This document shows, piece by piece, positions 8,521-17,180 of a DNA stretch of 31,802 nucleotides. Location: the NCBI GenBank assembly GCA_964630665.1, contig CAZVVN010000034.1, forward strand, positions 1 through 31,802. The letters run 5' to 3'. Numbering within the stretch: position 1 is the first letter of the stretch; the number at the start of each line of letters is the position of its first letter. This DNA comes from UBA9619 sp964630665 (lineage in GTDB: Bacteria > Pseudomonadota > Gammaproteobacteria > Arenicellales > UBA868). A model generated the notes under the pieces. It saw only the letters and a program-made list of their open reading frames with translations, did not search any database and was not told the origin of the DNA. Made by a program: the position numbers and the translations under genes.

Positions 8521-9537
8521 ATGGAACCTGTGAAGTGGGGTGTCATCGGGACGGCACGGATCGCAATGGACCGTGTCATCCCGGCCATGCAAAGCACACC
8601 GGATTGCGAGATCGTGGCCATCGCCTCGCGTAACGAAGAGACCGCTCGGTCCGCGGCCTCCAGCGCGGGGATTGAACGCGCCTATGGCAGCTACCAGGCT
8701 CTACTCGATGATCCCGGAATCGATGCGGTCTATCTACCGCTGCCCAACCATCTGCATCTCGCCTGGTGTCTCAAAGCACTCGAGGCCGGCAAACATGTGT
8801 TGTGCGAGAAGCCGATCACCCTCGATGCAGCCGAGGCCAGCCAGCTGATTGCCTTTCGTGACCGTGCACACCTGGTCATCGAGGAGGCCTTCGCGATACG
8901 CAACCACCCGCAGTGGGACACCCTGCGCGAGGTACTCGACTCGGGCGAGATCGGCTCTCCCATCTCGGCCCAGGCGACGCTTGCCTACAGCAACCTGGAC
9001 CCGACCGACATCCGCAACCGTCCGCAAGACGGCGGCGGCGCCCTCTACGATATCGGCAGTTACGCGATCACCGCCTCGCGACTGGTGTTCGACGCTGAGC
9101 CCCGGCGGGCAATTGCGCTGATCGACCGCGACGCCCGCTTCGGAACCGATCGGCTGACCAGTGCGATTCTCCAATTTCCACATGGTCACGCTAGCTTCAG
9201 CGTGACTACGCAGGGCGGCCCGACTGCTGGCGGTTCTCATCAGCACTTCGGGCTGGTCTGCTCCAAAGGATGGCTGCGCGCCGAGTTCCCGTTTGCGCAT
9301 TCCACTCCGGCAGGTTGCCGTCTGTTTGTCGGCGACCACAAGAGCACTGGTACCCGCCCGAGCCGTGAGATCGCCCTACCGGCGGTCAACCAATACACGC
9401 TTCAGGCGGAGAGGTTTTCCCGACTCGTACGAGGGGAGAAAGCGAGGAGTTTTCCGCTTGAAACTGCCCTTGCCAACATGCGCGTCATCGATGCGCTGTT
9501 TCGCTCTGAACAATCCGGCAGCTGGGAGACGGTCTGA
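8521..9537 (+). CDS. Gfo/Idh/MocA family oxidoreductase
   Basis: A 338-residue NAD(P)-dependent dehydrogenase with a Rossmann N-terminus (WGVIGTARIA, 6-15), the fold-defining EKPITLD motif near residue 99 and the GGGALYDIGSYAI segment near 175. The family oxidises or reduces sugars, inositols, their derivatives, and some imines or aldehydes. It starts 17 bp after the hydantoinase B stop on the same strand, so it is almost certainly co-transcribed and works on the same substrate or its product. The ribosome binding site is weak. The likely gene product is cytoplasmic; substrate unknown. Confidence 0.9.
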   Translation: MEPVKWGVIGTARIAMDRVIPAMQSTPDCEIVAIASRNEETARSAASSAGIERAYGSYQALLDDPGIDAVYLPLPNHLHLAWCLKALEAGKHVLCEKPITLDAAEASQLIAFRDRAHLVIEEAFAIRNHPQWDTLREVLDSGEIGSPISAQATLAYSNLDPTDIRNRPQDGGGALYDIGSYAITASRLVFDAEPRRAIALIDRDARFGTDRLTSAILQFPHGHASFSVTTQGGPTAGGSHQHFGLVCSKGWLRAEFPFAHSTPAGCRLFVGDHKSTGTRPSREIALPAVNQYTLQAERFSRLVRGEKARSFPLETALANMRVIDALFRSEQSGSWETV

Positions 9538-9607
9538 AACTGATACCCGGCCCGTCCCTTGGCTGCGGACCCTGGCCGATCCTGACCAGCGAGTCATGAC
9601 CTGGAGA

Positions 9608-10414
9608 TTAGACCTGATCCGGATCCCAGTCTGTGGGAGGCCAGCCCGGATGCTGGACATAAGTCACTCTCGACAGCCAGCCGGCATCGATCGGCATCGA
9701 GATTCCAGTGATCGCGCGAGCCTCGTCCGAGCATAAAAAGTAGATGCCATCGGCAATCTCTGCTGGCTGGACCATGCGACCCAGCGCGCTTTGTTCGTGC
9801 ATCTGTCCCGGATCGCGGTAGCCCGCGTCTATACGGGCCTGCATCTGTTCGGTCAGCACATAACCCGGCGCCACCGCATTGACCCGAACACCGTTGCGCC
9901 CAAGGTCAGAGGCAAGAACACTGGTCAGGTGACTGATCGCTGCTTTACCGGGCCCATAGGCAGTCAATGGAAAGGCCATCAGCGCGGAGGTCGACGAGAT
10001 ATTGACAATACATCCGGTCCCGCTGTTGGCCATGCGCTGACCGAATTCCCGGCAACAAAGGTAAGTACCACGATAGTTGACCGCCCAGACCCGGTCGTGT
10101 TCGCCGATGTCCATGTTGCGAATAGAGGTCACATTCTGTAGCAGACCCGCTGAATTCACTAGAACATCGGCAACACCACGGGCTTCATCGACTGTGTTCG
10201 CGAGTCCGGCAACACTGTCGTCCTGCGCGACATCGACGGTAAGGGACATCGCCTGCCCACCTGATGCAACGATCTCTGCGGCCGCGGCTTCGGCGCTGGC
10301 AGTATTGAGATCCGCAACAATGACAAAGTCCCCATCGTCACCAAATCGCTTCGCCGTTGCCCGACCGATACCACTGCCGCCACCGGTGACCACCACGGTA
10401 CGGTTGTTACTCAT
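9608..10414 (-). CDS. SDR family NAD(P)-dependent oxidoreductase
   Basis: A 268-residue classical short-chain dehydrogenase. It shows the TGGGSGIG cofactor loop (10-17), Asp35 favouring NAD, the NSAG motif (87-90), Asn113 in AVNYRGT, Ser140 in the NISSTS segment, Tyr153 and Lys157 (YGPGK), and SMPIDAGW near the end. The ATG at 10414 is preceded by AAGGAAAG at a good distance and gives the standard N-terminus; a longer start at 10444 is unlikely. The roughly 20-residue tail rich in Trp, Pro and Asp (ending DWDPDQV) is longer than usual. It is divergent from the thiamine-diphosphate enzyme and convergent with the Gfo/Idh gene, so it may share a promoter region and pathway with the former. Confidence 0.9.
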   Translation of the reverse strand: MSNNRTVVVTGGGSGIGRATAKRFGDDGDFVIVADLNTASAEAAAAEIVASGGQAMSLTVDVAQDDSVAGLANTVDEARGVADVLVNSAGLLQNVTSIRNMDIGEHDRVWAVNYRGTYLCCREFGQRMANSGTGCIVNISSTSALMAFPLTAYGPGKAAISHLTSVLASDLGRNGVRVNAVAPGYVLTEQMQARIDAGYRDPGQMHEQSALGRMVQPAEIADGIYFLCSDEARAITGISMPIDAGWLSRVTYVQHPGWPPTDWDPDQV

Positions 10415-10745
10415 TTCACTTTCCTTGTGTCTGTGCAACGCCACTCAGCACTGTAGGATGTTCTCCGGCATCGACCCTGGTTACCCGTCAACACAGCTGC
10501 CAGAGCACCTCTGAGGGAGTAATCGAAAACGACGTGATCTGACACAAGTGAACGCATAAGATGACTAATTTCCCCTGGAAGAAAGCAGCTCATGGACCGC
10601 AAGCAGTATACGAAAGCATTCGACCTGGGCCAAGCTGGCATCAAGCCACAGTTGGGCTCGAAAATGCGGTGTTTTGTTGTCCCGGGCCGGGAAGCAGGGA
10701 GCGTTATACTGTCCGTGGCACATAACACTGGAAAGGGGAACCAAA
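10415..10745. other. Divergent promoter region, 331 bp
   Basis: This spacer lies between the leftward SDR and the rightward thiamine-diphosphate enzyme. It holds the SDR Shine-Dalgarno at its left edge, a TATACT -10 candidate at 10705-10710 and a GGAAAGGGGA ribosome binding site just before 10746. A -35 for TATACT is not recognisable, so an activator may be needed. I see no supported gene in it. Confidence 0.4.
10705..10710 (+). promoter_or_regulatory. Candidate -10 element for the thiamine-diphosphate enzyme
   Basis: TATACT matches five of six consensus bases and would place the transcript start about 30 bp before the ATG at 10746. There is no good -35 hexamer at 16-18 bp. GTTAT and ATAAC half-sites flank it (10703-10707 and 10722-10726), which could be a regulator site or chance. 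Confidence 0.3.
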
Positions 10746-12425
10746 ATGGCGGAGTGTTTGACTGGTGCCCGCTATCTCGCTCAATCGCTCCATGATTACG
10801 GCGTCACCGATGTCTTTTTTATGGAGGCGATTCTGCGCCACACACTGCTAGAGCTCGAGAAGCTCGGCGTACGACGGGTCCTGGCGCATTCGGAGAAAGG
10901 GGCTGCCTACATGGCCGACGGCTACGCCCGGGCATCCGGTAAAGTCGGGATCTGCATGGCACAATCGGTGGGTGCGGCCAATCTGGCGGCGGGTCTGCAG
11001 GATGCCTACCTGGCCCACTCGCCGGTCATCGCATTCACCGGACACAAGGCGATTCCCGAACTGCAGAGAAACGCCTACCAGGAAATTGCGCATCCCGCTC
11101 TGTATCAGTCGGTCACCCGCTTCTCGGCCAGCATCGAGGATGCCAGTCAGTTACCGATCCTGTTACGCCAGGCCTTTCGTGAGGCCACCGGCCCGACACC
11201 ACGGCCCGCACACCTCGACTTCGTGGGCCACACCGGCGAGGTGATGGAGTTGGGACCGGTAGACGAGCCGGTCGCAGTCGATACCCGTCACGGCCGGCTG
11301 CCCGCTTATCGGAATCGGCCCGATCCCGACGACGTCCTGCGCGCTGCCCGGCTGATTGATACTGCGAGGCAGCCAGTGGCGGTGATCGGCAGCGGCGCCG
11401 TGGTCGCGGGCGCTGCAGACGAGGTCCGTGCACTGGCTGATACAGGCATCCCTGTGGCCTATGCTCTGGATGGTAAAGGTCTCGTCGATGACAACCGGGA
11501 GTCTACGCTTGGTGTGGTCGGTAACTACTCCGCACCCTACGCCAACAAAGTGATTCACGACGCCGATCTGATTCTCTACATCGGCAGTGACACCAGTGAC
11601 ATGGCGACCGGAAACTGGCGTGCGCCACACCCCGAGGCGGCTATCGTCCAGATTGATGCGGACCCGGCCGAGATTGGTCGGAATTTCCCAGGCGTCACCG
11701 GCATCTGCGGTGATCCAGGCCTGGTCCTACGGGATCTGGTCGAGTTGCTGCGGTCGGATCGGGGCAGGGATTGGATCGAGCACACTCATGCGCTGCGCCG
11801 GCAATGGCTGGAAGAAGTCGAACCTCGTTCGGTATCCGAGGCCAGACCCACCACCGTTGAGCGTCTTTGTCGCGAGATTGAACGCGCACTTCCAGAAGAT
11901 GCTCTGTTGGTCGCCGACACTGGATACAGCGGCATCTGGACCGGCACCCACATCAAGCTTAATGGCTGTGGCCAGGACTACCTCCGGGCCGCGGGTTCGC
12001 TGGGCTGGGGTTTCCCAGCTGCGATTGGCGCCCAATGCGCGCTACCCGGACGACCCGTGGTGTGCTTCTGCGGCGACGGCGGTTTCTACTATCACCTTTC
12101 GGAATTGGAGACTGCCCGCCGGTGGAACCTCCCGGTGACAGTGATCGTCAACAACAATGCTTCTCTCGGGCAGGACATTCCCGGCGTGAGGGAAGTTTAT
12201 GGGGCCGAAAACGGCCGGGCAGAAGATTTGACGCACTTCGAACCGGTGGATTTTTCGGAGGTTGCCAAGGCTTTCGGCTGCCAGGGGATCCGGGTCGAGG
12301 AACCGGGCTCTTTGGCCGATGCGATCACAAACGGCATCGCCAGCAACCAGCCCACGGTCATCGATGTCGTCACCGATCCTGAGCCCCGTGCTCCGGATGC
12401 CTGGTTTCCACCACCATCTCAATGA
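10746..12425 (+). CDS. Thiamine diphosphate-dependent enzyme, acetolactate synthase/carboligase superfamily
   Basis: A 559-residue protein with the three-domain layout of this superfamily: pyrimidine-binding domain (1-170), central DHS-like domain (about 190-330) and diphosphate-binding domain (about 370-535). The cofactor-activating glutamate is E50 in AHSEKGAAYMADGYA. The Mg/ThDP motif runs from GDG at 443-445 to NNN at 469-471. The ATG at 10746 is chosen because GGAAAGGGGA precedes it and the superfamily N-terminus begins there; the longer ORF from 10674 is not supported. Relatives join or split 2-keto acids, such as acetolactate synthase, glyoxylate carboligase, oxalyl-CoA decarboxylase and benzoylformate decarboxylase. 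No regulatory small subunit (IlvH) follows, which argues against a biosynthetic acetolactate synthase. A gamma-glutamyltransferase-like gene follows at 54 bp. Confidence 0.9.
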   Translation: MAECLTGARYLAQSLHDYGVTDVFFMEAILRHTLLELEKLGVRRVLAHSEKGAAYMADGYARASGKVGICMAQSVGAANLAAGLQDAYLAHSPVIAFTGHKAIPELQRNAYQEIAHPALYQSVTRFSASIEDASQLPILLRQAFREATGPTPRPAHLDFVGHTGEVMELGPVDEPVAVDTRHGRLPAYRNRPDPDDVLRAARLIDTARQPVAVIGSGAVVAGAADEVRALADTGIPVAYALDGKGLVDDNRESTLGVVGNYSAPYANKVIHDADLILYIGSDTSDMATGNWRAPHPEAAIVQIDADPAEIGRNFPGVTGICGDPGLVLRDLVELLRSDRGRDWIEHTHALRRQWLEEVEPRSVSEARPTTVERLCREIERALPEDALLVADTGYSGIWTGTHIKLNGCGQDYLRAAGSLGWGFPAAIGAQCALPGRPVVCFCGDGGFYYHLSELETARRWNLPVTVIVNNNASLGQDIPGVREVYGAENGRAEDLTHFEPVDFSEVAKAFGCQGIRVEEPGSLADAITNGIASNQPTVIDVVTDPEPRAPDAWFPPPSQ

Positions 12426-12479
12426 ACACCCAGCCCCAGGCATCAGAATTCGTCTTGCTATGAACGAAGACTTTTCATC

Positions 12480-14195
12480 ATGCCGGTAGTCCCCGCAACC
12501 ATCGGCCATCAGCACGTCGTCGCATCGGGCCACGAGCTGGCGACATTTGCAGCGTTCGAGATACTGGAGAACGGCGGCAATGCGGTAGACGCCGGTGTCG
12601 CGGCGATTCTGAGCCTGGGCGTACTGTACAGCGATCAGGTAAGCGTGGCCGGGGTCGCACCGATGATGATCCACGACGCGGCATCGGCACAGACTGTTAC
12701 GGTCGACGGCGTCGGCGGCTGGCCCGCTGCACTGGACGTCGACGGCTATATCGAACGCCATGGCGGCGAGATTCCACTGGGCGTGCGCCGCACCGTGGTA
12801 CCGGCTGCACCGTCGGCCTGCCTGACGGCGCTGGAACGCTGGGGCACGATGCGGTTCTCTGACGTCGCGGCGCGTGCGGCCGGTTATGCGAGTGACGGCT
12901 TCGCGCGACATCCGGTTATGGTCGATTACATCACACAGTTCGCCGATCGCTATCGGCACTTTCCGGACAACGTCTCCATCTGGCTGGCAGATGGTGCGCC
13001 ACCGGCGGTCGGCAGTCTGCTGATACAAGCCGATCTTGGGTGCACGCTCCACTATCTGATCGACCAGGATCGTGCGGCGGGCGATCGGTCAGCCGGTCTT
13101 GAAGCTGTACGGCATGCATTTTATGAAGGCGATATTGCCTCAGCAATTCTGCGTCAGCACCGTGAGCTGGACGGCATTCTGAGCGCTCAGGACCTTCGCG
13201 ACTACCAGGCCAGAGTCCTGCCGACGGTGGCACGTACTTTTCGCTTCAACGGTGAAGACGTCCATATTCACAGCTGTGGTGCCTGGTCGCAGGGTCCGAT
13301 GATGCACGAGGCGCTGTCGATTTTGGACGCTGTCGATCTGCACGGGCTGGGCTACGGCAGCGACGCCTATTTTCATGCGATTGCTGAAGCCCTGAAACTG
13401 ACCCTGGCCGACCGTGAAGCCTACCTGGGTGATCCCGATTTTGTCGAGGTGCCGCTTGCGACGCTGACCAGTACCGCATACGGCGCCGAGCGGGCCCGCC
13501 TCATCGACCCCACACATGCGTCACCCGGAATGCCGATGCCGGGTCGGGTGGAAGGCGTGGAGCCCTACCTTTCACCGGTGGTCGTGCGCACCGAACCCGA
13601 ACGCCTGCCTGGCGACACATCGATCGTCACGGTCATCGACCGGCACGGTAACGCTTTTTGCGCAACCCCTTCTGATACTAGCTGGGACACCCCGGTGGTG
13701 CCCGGGACCGGGCTTGCCGTGTCGTCACGCGGGCAGCAATCCTGGGCAGTGCGGGATCATCCATCATGCCTGGCACCCAGGAAACGCCCGCGGTTGACGC
13801 CGAACCCCTGTTTTGCCGAAGTGCCAGGCAGATGGATCATGCCATTTGGTACCCCGGGCGGCGATCAGCAGGTACAGGCCAACGTGCAGGTTCTACTCAG
13901 TCATCTGGCATTCGGGCTGCCGTTGCAGGACGCTATCGAGGCACCACGGCTCATCACCCACAGCCATCCTGACAGCTTCGTACCTCATGCGGCCTCACCG
14001 GGGAAACTGACCATTGAGGGGCGTGTCGCCGAATCCGTGACGGCCGCACTGGCCGAGCGTGGGCATCAGGTCGAAAGATTACCTGACTGGACCCATCGAG
14101 TGGCCGGCGTGTGCGCGGTCCGCAAGGACCAGCTGAGCGGAGAGATCTATGGTGGTGCCGATCCAAGGCGCATGAGCCGGGCAATGGGTATCTGA
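12480..14195 (+). CDS. Gamma-glutamyltransferase family amidohydrolase, no signal peptide
   Basis: A 571-residue Ntn-hydrolase precursor. The N-terminal part has GGNAVDAGVAA near residue 37. The self-cleaving and catalytic threonine is most likely T380 in GDTSIVTVID, aligned by eye to the TTHYSVVD site of E. coli GGT. Further on, TPNPCFAE and FGTPGGDQQ match the conserved C-terminal half. Family members hydrolyse or transfer gamma-glutamyl groups, or act as cephalosporin/glutaryl acylases. The protein begins directly with the mature-like sequence and lacks the signal peptide of classic periplasmic GGTs, so it should act in the cytoplasm. It sits between the thiamine-diphosphate enzyme and a hydroxyacid dehydrogenase on the same strand. 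The ribosome binding site is poor. Confidence 0.9.
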   Translation: MPVVPATIGHQHVVASGHELATFAAFEILENGGNAVDAGVAAILSLGVLYSDQVSVAGVAPMMIHDAASAQTVTVDGVGGWPAALDVDGYIERHGGEIPLGVRRTVVPAAPSACLTALERWGTMRFSDVAARAAGYASDGFARHPVMVDYITQFADRYRHFPDNVSIWLADGAPPAVGSLLIQADLGCTLHYLIDQDRAAGDRSAGLEAVRHAFYEGDIASAILRQHRELDGILSAQDLRDYQARVLPTVARTFRFNGEDVHIHSCGAWSQGPMMHEALSILDAVDLHGLGYGSDAYFHAIAEALKLTLADREAYLGDPDFVEVPLATLTSTAYGAERARLIDPTHASPGMPMPGRVEGVEPYLSPVVVRTEPERLPGDTSIVTVIDRHGNAFCATPSDTSWDTPVVPGTGLAVSSRGQQSWAVRDHPSCLAPRKRPRLTPNPCFAEVPGRWIMPFGTPGGDQQVQANVQVLLSHLAFGLPLQDAIEAPRLITHSHPDSFVPHAASPGKLTIEGRVAESVTAALAERGHQVERLPDWTHRVAGVCAVRKDQLSGEIYGGADPRRMSRAMGI

Positions 14196-14273
14196 CTTTC
14201 ATCACTGCTCGGCGACAACAGACCGCCCTGGCGCGGACCCTGATACAGTGTGAGTTTCCGGTCACCGAGAACC

Positions 14274-14280
14274 TAGGAGG
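14274..14280 (+). promoter_or_regulatory. Strong Shine-Dalgarno TAGGAGG
   Basis: A near-perfect ribosome binding site 11 bases before the ATG at 14292, much stronger than those of the preceding genes. It indicates that the dehydrogenase downstream is translated at a high rate and supports the start chosen. Confidence 0.7.
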
Positions 14281-14291
14281 AACAAGAGGCA

Positions 14292-15191
14292 ATGAAAAAA
14301 CTGGGATTTATAGGCCTTGGCATGATGGGCAAGCCGATGGCCAGAAACCTGCTCAAGGCAGGTTACGAGGTCACGGTGCTCGATCTGAACGCAGCGGTTG
14401 TCGATGAGTTGGTCAGCGAAGGCGCCAGCCGGGCAGAAAACCCCTCACAAGTGATGGACCGGTGCGAGGCAGCGATCACCATGCTGCCCGGTTCGGCCGA
14501 TGTGGAACTGGTGGTGCTGGGAGAACACGGGTTGCTGTCGTCAATCCAGACCGGGCACCTCGTCATCGACATGAGTACCATAGATCCGATGGTTTCAAAC
14601 CGTCTTGCCCTCCAGATCGGCGCAGCTGGGGGGCAGATGATAGATGCCCCAGTCAGTGGCGGTGAGACGGGTGCCATCAACGGTACCCTGACGATCATGG
14701 TCGGTGGTCCGGCGGCCGCACTTGATCTCTCTCGCGAGGTGCTTTCCGCCATGGGCACTAAGCTGGTTCACGCTGGCAACGAAGCGGGCATGGGCGGCAA
14801 GGTCAAGTTGGTCAACAACATGATCACCGGAATATCAATGATTGCCACCTCGGAGGCCTTTCTGACAGGACTCAAGGCGGGTCTCTCGATGGAGACTATG
14901 GTTGACGTGGTCAGGGCCAGCAGCGGTGGGACCTGGGTGCTCGAGAATCATTTTCCGAACACCGTGTTGAAAAACCAGCACGAGCCAGGCTTTATGCTCG
15001 ATCTCATGTATAAAGACATTGGTCTCGCTGTGTCACTCGCTAACGACGTGGCCGTCCCTGTACCTGTGGGCGCTCTGGTGCGCCAGGTGTACCAGAGCGG
15101 ACGGGCGGCGGGACTGGGGCGCAAAGATTTCTCCGTAGTCTGGAAACAAATGGCCAAGACCGCGGGCCTGGGTACCGAAAACGCCGACTGA
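14292..15191 (+). CDS. NAD(P)-dependent 3-hydroxyisobutyrate/tartronate semialdehyde-type dehydrogenase
   Basis: A 299-residue beta-hydroxyacid dehydrogenase. It has the cofactor loop GFIGLGMMGKPMARNL (5-20), D31 after beta2 suggesting NAD rather than NADP, the substrate motif DAPVSGGETGA (118-128), and the catalytic lysine region GGKVKLVNN with Lys172. Relatives include 3-hydroxyisobutyrate dehydrogenase, GarR/GlxR (tartronate semialdehyde reductase) and beta-hydroxybutyrate-type reductases. A ThDP enzyme two genes upstream resembles the glyoxylate carboligase-reductase pairing, but this is only suggestive. It begins 96 bp after the GGT-like gene and may form the end of that operon. Confidence 0.9.
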   Translation: MKKLGFIGLGMMGKPMARNLLKAGYEVTVLDLNAAVVDELVSEGASRAENPSQVMDRCEAAITMLPGSADVELVVLGEHGLLSSIQTGHLVIDMSTIDPMVSNRLALQIGAAGGQMIDAPVSGGETGAINGTLTIMVGGPAAALDLSREVLSAMGTKLVHAGNEAGMGGKVKLVNNMITGISMIATSEAFLTGLKAGLSMETMVDVVRASSGGTWVLENHFPNTVLKNQHEPGFMLDLMYKDIGLAVSLANDVAVPVPVGALVRQVYQSGRAAGLGRKDFSVVWKQMAKTAGLGTENAD

Positions 15192-15278
15192 CCAGAACGA
15201 CCTAAAACAAGTTGTGTTCGAGACGCTCTGGATCAGGGGTTTTATTCTTGTTTTGAGAGCGAATAGGAGAGACATGCT

Positions 15279-16028
15279 ATGGAAAACAACAAGGGATTTA
15301 TCGTCCTGGTGGATATCAGTGGCTACACCCGATTTGTCAGATCACACAAAGTCAGCAAGATTCCAATTCTCGGCAAGAAGTTCGAGGGCATCAACGAGGA
15401 GCATGCTGAGACGATCATCAGTGACCTGCTTGAGAAAGTACTGGAAGAACTGGATGACACGCTCATTGTCAACAAGCTTCAAGGCGACGCCGCGTTGTTT
15501 TATGCTGTATCCGATGACCCGGAGAACTTCTCTGAGAAGGTCATCGCAAAGCTTCAGAGCTGTTTTGATGTCTTCAACACTCGCCTGAATGAGCTGGTAT
15601 TCTGTCAGACTTGTCCGTGTGACCCCTGTCAGCAGGTCGGGAAACTGAAACTGAAATCCATAGTCCATTATGGTGATTTCCTGATCAAGAAAGTCAGCCG
15701 GTTTGAGGAAATAGCAGGTGAAGACGTCATCCTGGCCCATCGTTTAATGAAAAACAGCGTCGAAGCTTCTGAATACCTGCTCTACACTGACAATGTCGCC
15801 AAACTCAAAGATTTCAGTTATCTCGGTGATCTGGACCACCGCACTGAGCAATGCGAGGGTCTTGGCGATGTCGATGTATCCGTGTTTTATCCAGAAGGAT
15901 TTTTTCAAGCTGGCCAGCCGCCTGAAAAAGTATCCAAACTGAAACAATTTTTGCTGATGAAGGAATTTTTCAAAGCTCCAAAAACACGAAAGATTCTGGA
16001 AGATAAGTTCTCGACCCAACCGGCCTAA
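15279..16028 (+). CDS. DUF2652 protein with class III nucleotidyl cyclase-like fold
   Basis: A 249-residue protein I recognise as DUF2652, related to class III adenylate/guanylate cyclase catalytic domains. Both metal-binding aspartates are present: D12 in VDISGYTRF and D70 in KLQGDAALF. The arginine of the cyclase VNxAxRL motif is kept (R155 in VILAHRL), but the transition-state asparagine is replaced by Ile151. A cysteine cluster C109-x2-C112-x-C114-x2-C117 lies in the middle and could bind metal. There is no membrane segment or sensor domain. AGGAGA precedes the ATG by eight bases. Cyclase activity is therefore doubtful; it may bind nucleotide or a lipid-like ligand. It stands between two unrelated enzymes and is probably its own transcription unit. 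Confidence 0.85.
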   Translation: MENNKGFIVLVDISGYTRFVRSHKVSKIPILGKKFEGINEEHAETIISDLLEKVLEELDDTLIVNKLQGDAALFYAVSDDPENFSEKVIAKLQSCFDVFNTRLNELVFCQTCPCDPCQQVGKLKLKSIVHYGDFLIKKVSRFEEIAGEDVILAHRLMKNSVEASEYLLYTDNVAKLKDFSYLGDLDHRTEQCEGLGDVDVSVFYPEGFFQAGQPPEKVSKLKQFLLMKEFFKAPKTRKILEDKFSTQPA

Positions 16029-16172
16029 CGACAAACCTGCCATTTCGAAGAGTGAAAAGGCCCGAGGGACGGTCACCGTGTATGTTTACTCTTTCGTTGT
16101 CCTGGTCGATCAGACGGGTAAGACTTTCGTTCTGATACGGGCCAAGACCTGAATCGTAAAGAAGGCGTCATC

Positions 16173-17180
16173 ATGAGACAGATGCAACTGGCCAAGCCCG
16201 GCGGACTCAACAACCTTAAGCTGGTCGACGTAGAACCGCCCCGGGTCAAGGCAGACGAGATTCTCATCAAGGTGGTGGCCAGCAGCCTCAATTACCACGA
16301 CCTGATGGTGGCTCTGGGACAGATCCCGACCGAAGACAGAAGAGTCCTGCTGGGAGACGCCAGCGGTGAGGTCGTTGAGACCGGGTCCGATGTTTCCAGA
16401 TGGCAGGTCGGAGACAAGGTCATGAGCGCCTGTTTTCCGCACTGGATCGAAGGTCGCCCGACAAAGGCACTCATGAGTTTCATTGGCGACCACGAGGATG
16501 GTTACGCCACCGAATATATTGCCCTGCCCGAGACAGCGGTGACCCGGATGCCCGGTAACTGGAGCCTGGTCGAGGCGGCTACACTGCCCTGTGCCTGTCT
16601 GACGGCCTGGCGCGCACTGGTTGACGAAGGCGATCTCAAGCCCGGCGAGAGCGTACTGGTTCAGGGATCCGGTGGTGTGTCGGTCTTTGCCTTGCAGCTG
16701 GCCAAGTCCATGGGCGCCCATGTCGTGGCGACTTCTTCATCGGATGAAAAACTCGAAAGGCTCCGGGACCTCGGGGCCGACGAGCTCATTAACTATCGAA
16801 ACACGCCGGAGTGGGGCCGGGAAGTGCTGGCCCGGACCGGCAAGATGGGTGTGGATCACGTGATCGAAGTGGGTGGCGGTGGTACTTTCAGCCAGTCAGT
16901 GACAGCTGCTAGTTTTGGTGGTCACATTGCCTTGATCGGCGTCCTGAGCGGACCCTCGGCAAGCGACATCGTGCTGCCAAGGATCTTCATGAAACAGGTC
17001 AGAACCAGCGGCATCGCGATGGCGAACCACCAGTCACAGAACGCAATGGTCGATTACCTCGAGAAGTCAGATTTAAGACCGGTCATCAGCGACACCTTTG
17101 ACCTGGCAGACCTGGCGACGGCTTTCCAGCACCAAAAGGACAACAAGCACTTCGGTAAGATCTCCATCACGTTGAGCTGA
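16173..17180 (+). CDS. Zinc-independent alcohol dehydrogenase/quinone oxidoreductase-like MDR
   Basis: A 335-residue MDR. The N-terminal half has VASSLNYHDLMVALGQ and LGDASGEVVETGSDV, where Asp replaces the zinc-binding His, and no structural cysteine lobe is present, so catalysis should be zinc-free. The C-terminal half has the NADPH loop VLVQGSGGVSVFALQLAK near 165-180 and GADELINYRNTPEWG. AGAAGG precedes the ATG. Relatives reduce quinones or enoyl compounds. Its last 14 bases overlap the 3' end of the opposite-strand dioxygenase-like gene, so the two transcripts are antisense at their ends. Confidence 0.88.
   Translation: MRQMQLAKPGGLNNLKLVDVEPPRVKADEILIKVVASSLNYHDLMVALGQIPTEDRRVLLGDASGEVVETGSDVSRWQVGDKVMSACFPHWIEGRPTKALMSFIGDHEDGYATEYIALPETAVTRMPGNWSLVEAATLPCACLTAWRALVDEGDLKPGESVLVQGSGGVSVFALQLAKSMGAHVVATSSSDEKLERLRDLGADELINYRNTPEWGREVLARTGKMGVDHVIEVGGGGTFSQSVTAASFGGHIALIGVLSGPSASDIVLPRIFMKQVRTSGIAMANHQSQNAMVDYLEKSDLRPVISDTFDLADLATAFQHQKDNKHFGKISITLS

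Noticed and set aside
14242..14247. GATACA as a -10 for the hydroxyacid dehydrogenase
   Set aside because: Only a weak match with no -35 at the right distance; the gene may simply be transcribed from upstream.
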